From CAYNNQ01 sp964398785 (GTDB taxonomy: Bacteria; Desulfobacterota; Desulfovibrionia; Desulfovibrionales; Desulfonatronovibrionaceae), in assembly GCA_964398785.1 (NCBI GenBank), contig CAYNNQ010000021.1, positions 1 through 45,663 of the forward strand: DNA of 45,663 nt. Reading direction: 5' to 3'. The translations under genes and the position numbers were made by a program. Below the pieces are notes generated by a model. The model did not search any database and was not told the DNA's origin. It worked only from the letters and a program-made list of their open reading frames with translations. The number at the start of each line of letters is the position of its first letter. The first letter of the stretch is position 1. Below, piece after piece: positions 25,055 to 33,651 of the stretch.

Positions 25055-25801
25055 TCATATATCCGGCTTGGCCTCTGTCTGGAAAGCCATCAATGGGGTC
25101 TGCAAAGGTTTCTTGTTCAAGATATCCACCCGCATGCCTATGAATGCACCCATAAAAGGGGGCAAAATCACATTGCCGAGTTTAGTATTGATCCTTTTTT
25201 CGGTCCACATAATAGGGGGAGTAGCCAGAACAGACCTGGAATAGATATCCTTGACCCCCAAAACCCGGCGCAGGAGCAAGACCATCTCCAGCCAGGTATA
25301 CCAATTGGCCTGGCGTAATGTGCTTTTGGGGCTCTTTTTCCCGCGTCTTCCGGAAAGCAGATAATGCAGGGAGTGGCGATTCAGAAAGGCTATAAACAAT
25401 TCCTTGCGGCTGACCCGAAAGGCCTCGCTCAGGACAGCCTCCGGATCGGAACAAAACTCCAAAACGGTGATTAGGGCGGAAAAATCGAACTCCTTGTCCT
25501 CAAAAGGGAGATGCTCTCCGGCCGCCAAATGCAAGTCCGCCCTCTCCCCTATTCTTTGCCTGGCCCGTGCGAGCATTTCCGAGGAATTATCCACTCCGGT
25601 AACATCAAAACCAGCCTCCCAGAACATCTCCAAAAACACCCCGGTGCCACAGCCAATCTCCAACAGGGACTGCTTGCGCCTGGGCCAAAAGGATATAAGG
25701 TGCTGCAGCAAACGCTTTTCCCGGGCCAGGGCAAAGGAGCCCTCTGCGGACTGTACCCAACTGTCGTACCTGCGTGCAGATTCCCGGGACCAGTGCATCA
25801 A
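25055..25801 (-). CDS. Class I SAM-dependent methyltransferase
   Basis: This 248-residue enzyme carries motif I LLEIGCGTGVFLEMF, acidic motif II VTGVDNSSEML and a post-motif GEHLPFEDKEFDF typical of the Methyltransf_11 group. The start is ATG ATG. The first overlaps the ilvD stop by four bases, so it is co-translated with ilvD. The C-terminal 100 residues are poorly conserved and do not identify the substrate. A small-molecule or quinone-type acceptor is possible. The link to ilvD may be only positional. Confidence 0.85.
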   Translation of the reverse strand: MMHWSRESARRYDSWVQSAEGSFALAREKRLLQHLISFWPRRKQSLLEIGCGTGVFLEMFWEAGFDVTGVDNSSEMLARARQRIGERADLHLAAGEHLPFEDKEFDFSALITVLEFCSDPEAVLSEAFRVSRKELFIAFLNRHSLHYLLSGRRGKKSPKSTLRQANWYTWLEMVLLLRRVLGVKDIYSRSVLATPPIMWTEKRINTKLGNVILPPFMGAFIGMRVDILNKKPLQTPLMAFQTEAKPDI

Positions 25802-27465
25802 TCCTTGAACACGGCTCCTTTGGATGCCGATGTGGTCATCCGGCTATAGCGGCGTAAAAATGGTGAACTGTCTTCCTCCGGGGCCCATTTAAAATCTTTT
25901 TTTCTGCTCTCCAGTTCCTGTTCATCAACCAAAAGATCCAACTTCTTCTCCGGGATATCGATTTCAATCCTGTCCCCATCCCGGACCAGAGCTATGGGAC
26001 CTAGTTCGGCCATTTCCGGAGACACATGGCCGATTGCCGCCCCCCTAGTACCGCCGCTGAACCTCCCGTCTGTTATCAGGGCCACTTCCCGGTCCAGGCC
26101 CATTCCGGCTATCGCCGAAGTCGGGGTTAGCATCTCCCGCATTCCCGGTCCGCCCTTGGGCCCCTCTCCACGAATAACCACTACTTCACCACCCTGTATA
26201 TCACCGGCAAGAATAGTCTGCACAGCGCTCTCCTCGGAATCGAAAACACGGGCCGTACCGGTGCGCACCAGCATTTCTTCGGCTACCGCGGACTGCTTGA
26301 CCACCCCACCCTCCGGGGCAAGGCTCCCTTTCAGTATAGCTATGCCTCCCCGGGGACTGAAAGGGTCATCCACCCTCCGGATCACTTCCCTGTCTGTCAC
26401 CCGCGGAGTCAGCTTCCGCATATTTTCCTTTAATGTCTCCCCTGTGGCGGTCAATACATCCAAATGGAGGATGTCCGCGGAAGCCAATTCACTCATCACC
26501 GCAGGGATACCCCCGGCCTGGTCCAGGTCCTCCAGATGGGATGGTCCCGCCGGAGACAGACGGCACAAATTGGGGGTCTTGCGGCTTACCTTATCAAATA
26601 TCTCCAGACCCAAATCCAGACCTGCCTCCCGAAATATCGCCGGCAGGTGCAAAACCGTGTTTGTGGAACATCCCAGGGCCATATCCACGGACACGGCATT
26701 GGCCACGCTTTTTTCCGTAACTATATCCGAAGGCAAAATGCCAGCCTGCAGTAGATCCATAATCTTCATCCCGGCTTTTTTGGCCAGACGCATCCTTGAG
26801 CTGGCTACAGCCGGAATCGTCCCGTTACCCGGCAGCGCCAGGCCAATGGCCTCGGAAAGACAATTCATGGAATTGGCGGTAAACATCCCGGAACAGGACC
26901 CGCATGTAGGGCAGGCCTCTTCCTCCAGGCGGGCAAGCTCATCCTCGCTCATCTGCCCGCTTCTGACCTTGCCCACCCCCTCGAAAACGGAAATGAGGTC
27001 CGCGTTTTTCCCCTCGTGTCTTCCGGACAGCATCGGGCCACCACTAACCACAATAGCCGGGATGTTCAGGCGCATCGCGGCCATGAGCATGCCAGGAACA
27101 ATCTTGTCGCAGTTGGGGATAAGCACCAGGGCGTCAAAGGGATGGGCCGAGGCCATGAGCTCCACTGAATCGGCTATAAGCTCCCGGCTGGGCAGACTGA
27201 AGCGCATGCCCCGATGGTTCATGGCCAGCCCGTCACACACCCCAATGGTGGAAAACTCCAGCGGAGTCCCCCCGCCATGCCGCACTCCGGCCTTTACCGC
27301 GCGGGCCACTTCCTGGAGGTGGACATGGCCGGGGACGATTTCGTTTGCCGAGTTGACAATGCCGATCAGGGGCTGTTCCAATTCCTCACGGGTGAGCCCG
27401 GTGGAATACATAAGGGCTCGGTGCGGGGCCTTCTCCATACCTCCAGTCATCTTTTTACTACGCAT
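25798..27465 (-). CDS. ilvD: Dihydroxy-acid dehydratase
   Basis: This 555-residue enzyme converts 2,3-dihydroxyisovalerate and its methyl analogue to the 2-oxo acids in valine, leucine and isoleucine synthesis. The cluster ligand motifs NCDKIVPGM and CPTCGSCSGMFTANSMN are intact, as is the C-terminal GRFSGGTRG segment. The start giving MRSKKMTGG, with AAGGA eight bases upstream, matches family N-termini. An ATG three codons earlier abuts the ribosome site. It is followed directly by the methyltransferase (ATGA overlap). No other branched-chain amino acid gene is here. Confidence 0.97.
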   Translation of the reverse strand: MRSKKMTGGMEKAPHRALMYSTGLTREELEQPLIGIVNSANEIVPGHVHLQEVARAVKAGVRHGGGTPLEFSTIGVCDGLAMNHRGMRFSLPSRELIADSVELMASAHPFDALVLIPNCDKIVPGMLMAAMRLNIPAIVVSGGPMLSGRHEGKNADLISVFEGVGKVRSGQMSEDELARLEEEACPTCGSCSGMFTANSMNCLSEAIGLALPGNGTIPAVASSRMRLAKKAGMKIMDLLQAGILPSDIVTEKSVANAVSVDMALGCSTNTVLHLPAIFREAGLDLGLEIFDKVSRKTPNLCRLSPAGPSHLEDLDQAGGIPAVMSELASADILHLDVLTATGETLKENMRKLTPRVTDREVIRRVDDPFSPRGGIAILKGSLAPEGGVVKQSAVAEEMLVRTGTARVFDSEESAVQTILAGDIQGGEVVVIRGEGPKGGPGMREMLTPTSAIAGMGLDREVALITDGRFSGGTRGAAIGHVSPEMAELGPIALVRDGDRIEIDIPEKKLDLLVDEQELESRKKDFKWAPEEDSSPFLRRYSRMTTSASKGAVFKD

Positions 27466-27704
27466 ATTAAACATCCTTGTTTTCTTTGCAAAACGTTTTT
27501 ACTATAATTTGTTTGCCGTTCCGTACAAAGTATAAAGAAATCCGCATGCTTGGCCTGCAAGTAGGCACCGGCCTGAGATCCCCTGTTTACAGAATCGCTC
27601 CCAGGGTAATTATTGGAGTGCCTGCCTCTGGACCCAAAATTACAAAACTCAGTATATGTCCAGTGATTGTGCAAAGAGTTTTTATCCGGGTCAAGCCCGG
27701 ACAT

Positions 27705-27736
27705 AAAAAAAAGCACCCAAGGGGGTGCTTTTTTTT
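27705..27736. terminator. Rho-independent terminator downstream of lpxC
   Basis: A stem AAAAGCACCC/GGGTGCTTTT with loop AAGG is flanked by eight A and eight T, so it works on both strands. It ends 23 bases past the lpxC stop. A second small palindrome TCCGGG/CCCGGA sits at 27685-27701. Confidence 0.92.
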
Positions 27737-27759
27737 ATACTCTTTGGGAAAAGTTGGAG

Positions 27760-28680
27760 TTAGACCAAGGCAGGCTCCATTTCCGGGACTTCCGAATGGC
27801 TGGGTTCCGGCCCTGAAGGAAACTCCTTCGCAGGCACCGGCTCTAGATAATCCTCCAGATGCTGGGTCAAATAGCGAAGAAAGGAATTGTTATGTGCGTG
27901 CCCCGAATAGCGGACATGAAAGTCCCCCTGCAAAGGCATGCCCATAACCGCAATGTCCCCCAAAAAATCAAGCACCTTATGCCGCACCATTTCCTCTTTG
28001 AAACGCAATCCCTCAGGATTAACCACTCCGTATTCGTCCAGCACCACCGCGTTTTCCAGGGAACCTCCGCGAGCCAGCCCCATCTGTTGCATTTTTTCAA
28101 CATCCTTTAAGAAGCCAAAGGTCCGGGCATTGGCAATCTCCCGGGTAAAGCTCCGGGGGTCCACCTCCAGATCCAGTTCCTGGCAGCCCACCTGGGGATG
28201 GTCAAAATCTATTGTATATCGTACGCGCAGGCCGGCATAAGGCTCAGCCCGGATGGATTTTCCGTCTTGGGCAAATTCCAGCGGTTTTTTAAAACGCATT
28301 AGTTTCTTGCGTTTGTTCTGGGTCCGCAACCCGGCGCTGTGGAGCAAAAAAACAAAAGGCGAAGCACTGCCGTCCAGGATGGGGAGTTCCCTCCCGGTGA
28401 CCTCTATATGCAAATTGTCTATGCCCATGGCGTAGACAGCCGCCAGTAAATGCTCAATAGTGGAGATACATGACTCCCCATCGGCAATGGTGGTAGCCAG
28501 GCCGGTGTCCCTGACTTTGTCCGGATGGACTTCAATAAGTGAGTTGCTTTCCCCGTTTTGGTGCACAAACACCAATCCGGAATCTTCCGAACCGGGGTAT
28601 AGAGTAAGATGGACTTTTTCTCCGGAATGCAACCCTATGCCGGAACAACTGATTGATTTTCTGATGGTTTTTTGCAGCAT
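27760..28680 (-). CDS. lpxC: UDP-3-O-acyl-N-acetylglucosamine deacetylase
   Basis: This 306-residue zinc enzyme catalyses the committed step of lipid A synthesis. Family signatures are LHSGEKVHLTLYP near residue 17, STIEHLLAAVYAMGI with a zinc-binding His, ELPILDGSASPF, and the C-terminal VRHKVLDFLGDIAV and SGHAHNN segments holding the other zinc ligands and catalytic residues. The start has GGAGGG upstream. It shows the host makes lipid A. The extra C-terminal tail (about residues 280-306, EYLEPVPAKEFPSGP-like) is acidic and poorly conserved. It appears to be a single gene ending at a strong terminator. Confidence 0.97.
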   Translation of the reverse strand: MLQKTIRKSISCSGIGLHSGEKVHLTLYPGSEDSGLVFVHQNGESNSLIEVHPDKVRDTGLATTIADGESCISTIEHLLAAVYAMGIDNLHIEVTGRELPILDGSASPFVFLLHSAGLRTQNKRKKLMRFKKPLEFAQDGKSIRAEPYAGLRVRYTIDFDHPQVGCQELDLEVDPRSFTREIANARTFGFLKDVEKMQQMGLARGGSLENAVVLDEYGVVNPEGLRFKEEMVRHKVLDFLGDIAVMGMPLQGDFHVRYSGHAHNNSFLRYLTQHLEDYLEPVPAKEFPSGPEPSHSEVPEMEPALV

Positions 28681-28860
28681 TTTACCCTCCGAAAAGTCCT
28701 AAAGCAAAAAACATACCATCAAGCTGGGAGTACATAACGTACTGATTTTAATACAAAATTAAACATAAAGTCTATTTTTGTAACCGTTTCTTCAAAAAAC
28801 TGTTGTATTTTGACCACAGGTTGGAGAAAAAGGCAGTTACCCATTGGATCCTAGACGTTT

Positions 28861-29000
28861 GATGTGGATTTTCTCCGCCTTATCTTTTTTGAGGCCAAAC
28901 TACCGGCCCGGTGTTTTCTAAACCCCGCCAAAGGGCCAAGAAAACGCTCGGGCCTCTCGTTAAAAGCATCCAAAAAGATCAGGAGGGGAAAATAAAAAAA
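28861..29000 (+). repeat. Composite hairpin repeat R2, copy 1 (uninterrupted)
   Basis: The left part (28861-28935) closely matches 33392-33307 (opposite strand) and 39063-39142. The right part (28951-28992) matches 39272-39510 with a MITE inserted there, and, on the opposite strand, 39021-39053. The outer arms 28869-28891 and 28971-28992 are imperfect inverted complements, so the unit can fold into a long hairpin with CCGCCAAAGGG and GGGCC hairpins inside. It has no coding potential. This copy shows the undisturbed target into which the 185-bp MITE went elsewhere. Confidence 0.75.
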
Positions 29001-29022
29001 TCCGACCCCCTGTCCAAGGGTC
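28991..29022 (-). terminator. Terminator downstream of prmC, built into the repeat edge
   Basis: On the minus strand GACCC, a 9-nt loop and GGGTC are followed by GGATTTTTTTATTTT. It lies eight bases past the prmC stop. The T-rich part belongs to the R2 repeat, and a comparable arrangement follows the tolC-like gene at 39500-39535. Confidence 0.75.
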
Positions 29023-29029
29023 TATCCAT

Positions 29030-29854
29030 TCACCGGCGGCGGGCATAAACATACCTGTCCCGGCCAGCGAGATCACGGAGCAAAGAGACCTCATCCCAGA
29101 AGCCAAACAGGGAAAGGACCTCCTCCCCCTGATTCGCCCCTATCTCCATGAGGATGATTCCTCCCTTTCGGAGTATGCGCTCCCCATCGCGGGCGAGAGC
29201 CGGGTAAAACTGTAGGCCCCCTTCTCCGGCCAGCAAAGCCTCTTTGGGTTCGAATCCGGACACTTCCCGGTCTAAAGAAGCGAATTCCGGCGTGGAAATA
29301 TACGGGGGATTGCTCACCACCAGATCAAAACTGTTCCCGGCCAGCCCATTTCCCGTGGGGCATGCCACGAAACTCAACCGCTCGGCCACCCCATGTTTCC
29401 GGGCGTTTTCTCTGGCCACACGCAGCGCGGAAAGGCTTATATCCGTGCCTATACCCGAACAGCACGGATACAAAAAGGCCAAAACCACCCCCAATGCGCC
29501 GCTACCCGTACCCAGGTCCGCAAAACGAAAACTTTCCCCGGAAGAGGGCAACATACGCCGGGTCGCATCTATTATCCCTTCAGTTTCCGGCCGCGGGATA
29601 AGGACATCCTCGTTGACCTGGAAATCAAGGCCGTAGAATTCCTTTTGACCGGTAATATACGCAACCGGCAGACCATACTCCCGGTTTTTTATATATTCCC
29701 TGTAGAGTTCCCCCTCCCGGGGGGAGAGTTTTCTATGCGGATAAGTAATAAGGTCCAGGCGCTCGCAGTCGATTACATAGGCCAGGATTAGCTGGGCGGA
29801 TAGGGAAGGGGAGTCCACCTGGGCACTATTCAGGATGCGGGTCGCCCAGCGCAA
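29030..29854 (-). CDS. prmC: Peptide chain release factor N5-glutamine methyltransferase
   Basis: This enzyme of about 274 residues methylates the GGQ glutamine of release factors. Signatures are FADLGTGSGALGVVLA (SAM site) and VVSNPPYIS (glutamine pocket). It follows prfA, its substrate gene, by only 26 bases. The start is uncertain: no ATG or GTG lies between the prfA stop and RWATRIL, so the TTG at 29854 is given. Family members usually have some eight more residues. GGAGGAG inside the prfA end is well spaced for a non-standard ATA or ATT start at about 29884-29878. The C-terminal DRYVYARR is typical. Confidence 0.93.
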   Translation of the reverse strand: MRWATRILNSAQVDSPSLSAQLILAYVIDCERLDLITYPHRKLSPREGELYREYIKNREYGLPVAYITGQKEFYGLDFQVNEDVLIPRPETEGIIDATRRMLPSSGESFRFADLGTGSGALGVVLAFLYPCCSGIGTDISLSALRVARENARKHGVAERLSFVACPTGNGLAGNSFDLVVSNPPYISTPEFASLDREVSGFEPKEALLAGEGGLQFYPALARDGERILRKGGIILMEIGANQGEEVLSLFGFWDEVSLLRDLAGRDRYVYARRR

Positions 29855-29880
29855 GGCGGTGGATACGGTGGGGTCAGAAA

Positions 29881-30951
29881 TTATTGCGCCAACTCCTCCT
29901 GCATGGCCTGAGCACGGAAATACTGGGCCAAAGGATCGATAATCTCCTCCAGATTCCCTTCCATAATATCCGATAAATTATACAAAGTGAGATTAATGCG
30001 ATGATCGGAAACGCGGCCCTGGGGGAAATTATAGGTCCTGACCCGCTCCGAGCGGTCACCGCTGCCCACCTGACTTTTTCGGTTGGCATCCTGTTCCCTT
30101 TTCTGCTCATCCTGCATTTGGTCCAAAAGGCGGGAACGTAATATCTTCATTGCCTTGGCCTTATTTTTGTGCTGGGATTTTTCATCCTGACAGGAAACTA
30201 CCATCCCGCTCGGTATATGGGTGAGGCGCACGGCCGAGTCAGTAGTGTTTACGCTCTGCCCTCCCGGCCCGGAAGCCCGAAAATAGTCGATGCGCAGATC
30301 CGAAGGGTCTATATTAACATCCACTTCCTCGGCCTCGGCTAGAATAGCTACAGTTACCGCAGATGTGTGGATACGGCCCTGGGACTCGGTACTGGGTACT
30401 CGTTGAACCCGATGCACCCCGGATTCAAACTTGAGCCAGCTGTATACATGCTTCCCGGATATGGAGGCGATTATCTCCTTGAACCCGCCAGAATCGCTTT
30501 CCTGGACATTCAAGAGTTCCACCCTCCATCCCTTGCTCTCTGCATAACGGGAATACATCCGAAACAGATCCGCAGCGAAAAGGGCGGCTTCCTCACCTCC
30601 GGTCCCGGCCCGGATCTCCAGCAAAATATCTTTTTCATCCATGGGATCCTTGGGGGTCAAGAGTTGTTTCAACCGCTCGGTCAGCTTTTCTTTTCTGTTT
30701 TCCAGCTCCTCAAGCTCCGCCTGAGCCAAATCCCGGATATCCTGTTCACTATCCCGCATAAGTTCTTTGTTATCCCCTATCTGGGCATCAATTTCCTTGT
30801 ATTCGCGGAAGGCGGAAACGATTTCGGACAAATCGGCATGGGCCTTGGAAATACGCTTGTATTCCTCGGGATTGCTGTATATCTCCGGATTACTCAGTTC
30901 CTGTTCCAGATCCTCGAACTTCTGTTCCAGGGCCTCTAATTTTGCAAACAT
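29881..30951 (-). CDS. prfA: Peptide chain release factor 1
   Basis: This 356-residue RF1 terminates translation at UAA and UAG. The GGQ loop SGPGGQSVNTTDS, the codon-reading region RVPSTESQGRIHTSAV (PST where many have PAT), and DEKSQHKNKAKAM are all present. It overlaps the DUF1385 stop by 16 bp, and AGAGG precedes the ATG. Order DUF1385-prfA-prmC is conserved in many bacteria, where DUF1385 membrane proteins sit next to RF1. Confidence 0.98.
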   Translation of the reverse strand: MFAKLEALEQKFEDLEQELSNPEIYSNPEEYKRISKAHADLSEIVSAFREYKEIDAQIGDNKELMRDSEQDIRDLAQAELEELENRKEKLTERLKQLLTPKDPMDEKDILLEIRAGTGGEEAALFAADLFRMYSRYAESKGWRVELLNVQESDSGGFKEIIASISGKHVYSWLKFESGVHRVQRVPSTESQGRIHTSAVTVAILAEAEEVDVNIDPSDLRIDYFRASGPGGQSVNTTDSAVRLTHIPSGMVVSCQDEKSQHKNKAKAMKILRSRLLDQMQDEQKREQDANRKSQVGSGDRSERVRTYNFPQGRVSDHRINLTLYNLSDIMEGNLEEIIDPLAQYFRAQAMQEELAQ

Positions 30952-31865
30952 GAATCCTCTTTTTGTAGGGCACCATTAAGGGCGGCTACTGCCACCTCTA
31001 TCTGACTGTCATCCGGTTCCTTGGTAGTAAGCCTCTGCAGTAAAAGTCCGGGCAGACTAAGCAGCCTGCACCACCATTTATTCCCGTGTTTTCCGGCCAC
31101 CTTGATCACTTCATAAGCCGCGCCGCTTATGGGAACCATAAGCAAAAACTTGATAAAAAGCACATAACCGTGCCGGAGGAAAAAACTCTGCGGTTCGAAA
31201 AAAAACAATAAGACAGGGACCAATACTGTAAAAAGCAAAATACTCACCGAAAGGACAAAAAGCAGAAAAGCGGTGCCGCAACGCGGGTGCAGACGACTGT
31301 ACTTGCGGATATTGTCCGGGACAAGATCCTCGTTTTGTTCATAGGCATGAATCGCCTTGTGTTCGGCCCCGTGATACTGAAAGACCCTTTTTATGTCCGG
31401 CAATAGCGAAATACAGTAGATGTATCCCAGAAAAAGGGCAAACTTGAAAAGCCCGTCCCAGACATGAAAGGACAGTTCCCGCACGTCTCCTCCCAATTCC
31501 GCGAGATGCATGCCTTCGGACAGAAAATGGGGCAAAACGACGAACAAGAGCAAGGCTAGCCCCACTGAAGCGGCAATAGTCAAAAACATGGCCCAAGGCT
31601 TGATCTCTTCCCCGGCTTCTTCCGCGTACGCCTTTTGCGCCGAAAAATTCAGGGCCTTGATCCCGTTGACAAGAGTCTCCAAAAGGACAAAGAAACCGCG
31701 TATAAACGGCTTTTTAGTCCATTTGTAGCGCAGAAAGGTGATCCACTTCCGGCACTCCACAAATATATTCCCGGAAGGCTCACGAACTGCAATGGACAAG
31801 CGGTCCAGAGAGCGCATCATTACTCCTTCCATTACCGCCTGTCCGCCAACAGAGATATTCGGCAT
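30936..31865 (-). CDS. DUF1385 family membrane protein
   Basis: This 309-residue protein begins VGGQAVMEGVMMRS, the family hallmark, and has about four hydrophobic segments (about 90-112, 133-152, 205-230, 235-255). A conserved YHGAEHKAIHAYE segment near residue 165 contains His and Glu that could bind metal. Function is unknown in all members I know of. It regularly neighbours prfA and rpmE, as here. GGGAAGGG precedes the ATG. It overlaps prfA at its 3' end. Confidence 0.9.
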   Translation of the reverse strand: MPNISVGGQAVMEGVMMRSLDRLSIAVREPSGNIFVECRKWITFLRYKWTKKPFIRGFFVLLETLVNGIKALNFSAQKAYAEEAGEEIKPWAMFLTIAASVGLALLLFVVLPHFLSEGMHLAELGGDVRELSFHVWDGLFKFALFLGYIYCISLLPDIKRVFQYHGAEHKAIHAYEQNEDLVPDNIRKYSRLHPRCGTAFLLFVLSVSILLFTVLVPVLLFFFEPQSFFLRHGYVLFIKFLLMVPISGAAYEVIKVAGKHGNKWWCRLLSLPGLLLQRLTTKEPDDSQIEVAVAALNGALQKEDSCLQN

Positions 31866-31939
31866 AGCTTACCCTTCCCCTGTCCGGGCCTCAGTGTGCA
31901 AAACAGCCCAGCTCAATAAACGGAGTGCAAAAAAGGGCA

Positions 31940-32149
31940 TTACTTCCGGTATTCTCCGTATTTCTTCTTGAAGCGGTCGATCCGGCCTGCGGAGTCCACG
32001 AATCTCTGTTGCCCGGTATAAAAGGGATGACAATTGGAACATATTTCCACATTGATCTCCTCGCCAACCGTGCTTTTTGTCTCGAATTGATTGCCGCAGT
32101 AACATTTGACCACGGAATCGTATAATTTGGGATGGACCTCTTTTTTCAT
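31940..32149 (-). CDS. rpmE: 50S ribosomal protein L31 (zinc-binding form)
   Basis: This 69-residue protein carries the Cys residues of the C+ form (CYCGN and CSNCHPFYTG), expected to bind Zn, plus the C-terminal QRFVDSAGRIDRFKKKYG. GGAGG precedes the ATG. The gene starts the rpmE-DUF1385-prfA-prmC series. No alternative zinc-free copy is in this window. Confidence 0.97.
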   Translation of the reverse strand: MKKEVHPKLYDSVVKCYCGNQFETKSTVGEEINVEICSNCHPFYTGQQRFVDSAGRIDRFKKKYGEYRK

Positions 32150-32278
32150 TACCAGTTACCTCCATATAAATCTGTAAAACGAGTGATCCTTAATAAAGAT
32201 TCCAGCAGTTGGCAAGGAAAACTCTGAAGGGCAAATCAGGGGCCATGCCCTAATCCCTCTGGGGAGACTCCAAGGTAT

Positions 32279-33118
32279 CTATTCTCCGCCAGCCGGGAGG
32301 AATCCGAAACGGGCGAATATATCCGCGGCCTGGTCACTACCGATGAAATTCAAAAACTTATCCGTATTTTCCGCATTTTTACCCGGCACCAAGGGAGCGA
32401 TATAATAATTCACGGCATCTCTTTGATCCTGATCCGGAGGGACCTCAACTCCTTCCACTCCGAGTCCCATGTCTTCTGCCTGCAGTATCTCCGTGGCCCA
32501 GACCGGACCCACATCTGCCTCGCCTTGCAGAATTCTCCAGGGTGTCTCCCGGTGATGTACCGTTGTATAAATAGTGGTTTTTTCCCCGGCTTTTTCCTCC
32601 ATGATCAAACGCCGTAGCTCTTCTCCTCCCGCCTTTAGGTACATACCCTGTACATATTCGGCTATATGCTCGTATTCCGGACTGGGCTGGGAGACAACAA
32701 CCTCGGATCGTCCCAAGTCACTCACGGATTCGATTCCCCGGGGATTACCGGCCCGGACCATAAGAGCCAACCTATTGTGCACATAAGGGAAAAAATCACC
32801 GGGGGAAACTAGGCCATTTTGCACGAGGGTCTCCATGGCCTGCCTGGAGACCGAGGTATAGACATCCGCCTGGATGGGATAATCCCTGCCACAGAACCGG
32901 GCTCCTCCGGCAAGTATCTGTTGCAACTCCAAGCCCGGCGGCAGGGTCTCATACACTATATTTTCCACTTCAGGGCAATTTCTTTGGAAAGCAGAAACAA
33001 GCTCCGGCATGAGCATGAACTGATTGCCGGCCATGAATACTACTAAGTCTGCACGGGGCAATAAATCCATATTGTGCAGATCACTATGCCTGTCTTCGGG
33101 TATTACCGGAAAAGACAT
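32279..33118 (-). CDS. Periplasmic-binding-protein-type domain protein without signal peptide
   Basis: This 279-residue protein begins MSFPVIPEDRHSDLH, with AAGGAGG four bases upstream of the ATG. An ATG 10 codons earlier lacks a site and would not add a signal sequence. The rest matches type 2 binding proteins of the molybdate/sulfate/thiamine kind: ADLVVFMAGNQFMLMPELVS, VYTSVSRQAMETLV, LALMVRAGNPRGIESVSDLG, VGPVWATEIL and IAPLVPGKN. No hydrophobic leader or lipobox precedes the domain, so a cytoplasmic location or unusual export is implied. It could be a sensor domain, a cytosolic oxyanion-binding protein, or a binding protein that lost its leader. No transporter genes are adjacent. Confidence 0.7.
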   Translation of the reverse strand: MSFPVIPEDRHSDLHNMDLLPRADLVVFMAGNQFMLMPELVSAFQRNCPEVENIVYETLPPGLELQQILAGGARFCGRDYPIQADVYTSVSRQAMETLVQNGLVSPGDFFPYVHNRLALMVRAGNPRGIESVSDLGRSEVVVSQPSPEYEHIAEYVQGMYLKAGGEELRRLIMEEKAGEKTTIYTTVHHRETPWRILQGEADVGPVWATEILQAEDMGLGVEGVEVPPDQDQRDAVNYYIAPLVPGKNAENTDKFLNFIGSDQAADIFARFGFLPAGGE

Positions 33119-33650
33119 CTCCCCTCCTTGTTTTTCTCCATAAGCCACCGCATCTAAGTGCTTAAAATCTGGTTCTCAGTCACAAGCTATGGGTGTTCGC
33201 CGCCTGATCATTTGGATGATTTTTTCCGAAAGTACCGGGAGTTTCCTTGGTTTTTAATATTAAGTCCAAATCCCGCACCCAAACAGGAATGTGGAAATGG
33301 GAAGCAGGCAAGCATCCCCCTTTGGCGGGGTCCAAAAGACTCCGGTCCAGTAGTTGGGCATCAAAAAAGATTAGGCGGAGAAAACCCACATCAAAGAGGA
33401 TCCCATTTTTGATAAAAAATAAATACATTTTATGCACAGGGTCAAGACACAAGAAACATAAGACTTGGGGAAAATATAATCCCCGGGGATCGCGTTTTCG
33501 TGGAGGAGCAGACAAGATTTTCGACCCTGCCTGTGGGTTTTTAAGCCCCAGTCGGGTTATGCGTCCGGGCGCTGGAAAAGCGGTGGGCAGGAAAAAGCCG
33601 CAATGATAAACTGGTTTCCATACTGGAATTCAAAAATTTCCGGATGAAAA
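33119..33650. other. Gene-free spacer with repeat copies
   Basis: About 530 bases without a supportable gene between the binding-protein start and the rex stop. It holds a reversed copy of repeat R2 (33307-33392) and the MITE remnant at 33614-33651. The binding-protein promoter should lie within about 33119-33250. Nothing else is identifiable. Confidence 0.55.
33307..33392 (-). repeat. Composite hairpin repeat R2, copy 2 (left part only)
   Basis: Read on the minus strand from 33392, this is a close match by eye to 28861-28935 and 39063-39142, including CCGCCTAATCTTTTTTGATG and the terminal CCCCGCCAAAGGGGGATG. The right part of the unit is absent. It lies between genes and is non-coding. Confidence 0.7.
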
Positions 33651-33651
33651 C
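33614..33651. repeat. 38-bp MITE remnant (terminal repeats only)
   Basis: GTTTCCATACTGGAATTC is followed at once by AAAAATTTCCGGATGAAAAC. These are the two terminal inverted repeats of the 185-bp element at 36354 and 39285 with the interior missing. It forms a near-perfect hairpin, and its last base overlaps the rex stop codon, so it may serve as an end-of-transcript hairpin for rex. Confidence 0.7.

Larger units (their letters stand above)
28681..29029. other. Intergenic region with lpxC promoter, repeat and prmC terminator
   Basis: These 349 bases hold no gene. The first 170 are AT-rich and should contain the lpxC promoter. The rest is a composite repeat (28861-29000), described separately, ending in a hairpin terminator for prmC. 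Confidence 0.6.

Noticed and set aside
25994..27535. A 513-codon open frame on the plus strand
   Set aside because: It lies antisense to ilvD, which has all family motifs. The frame has proline/serine/arginine-rich sequence typical of a shadow frame.
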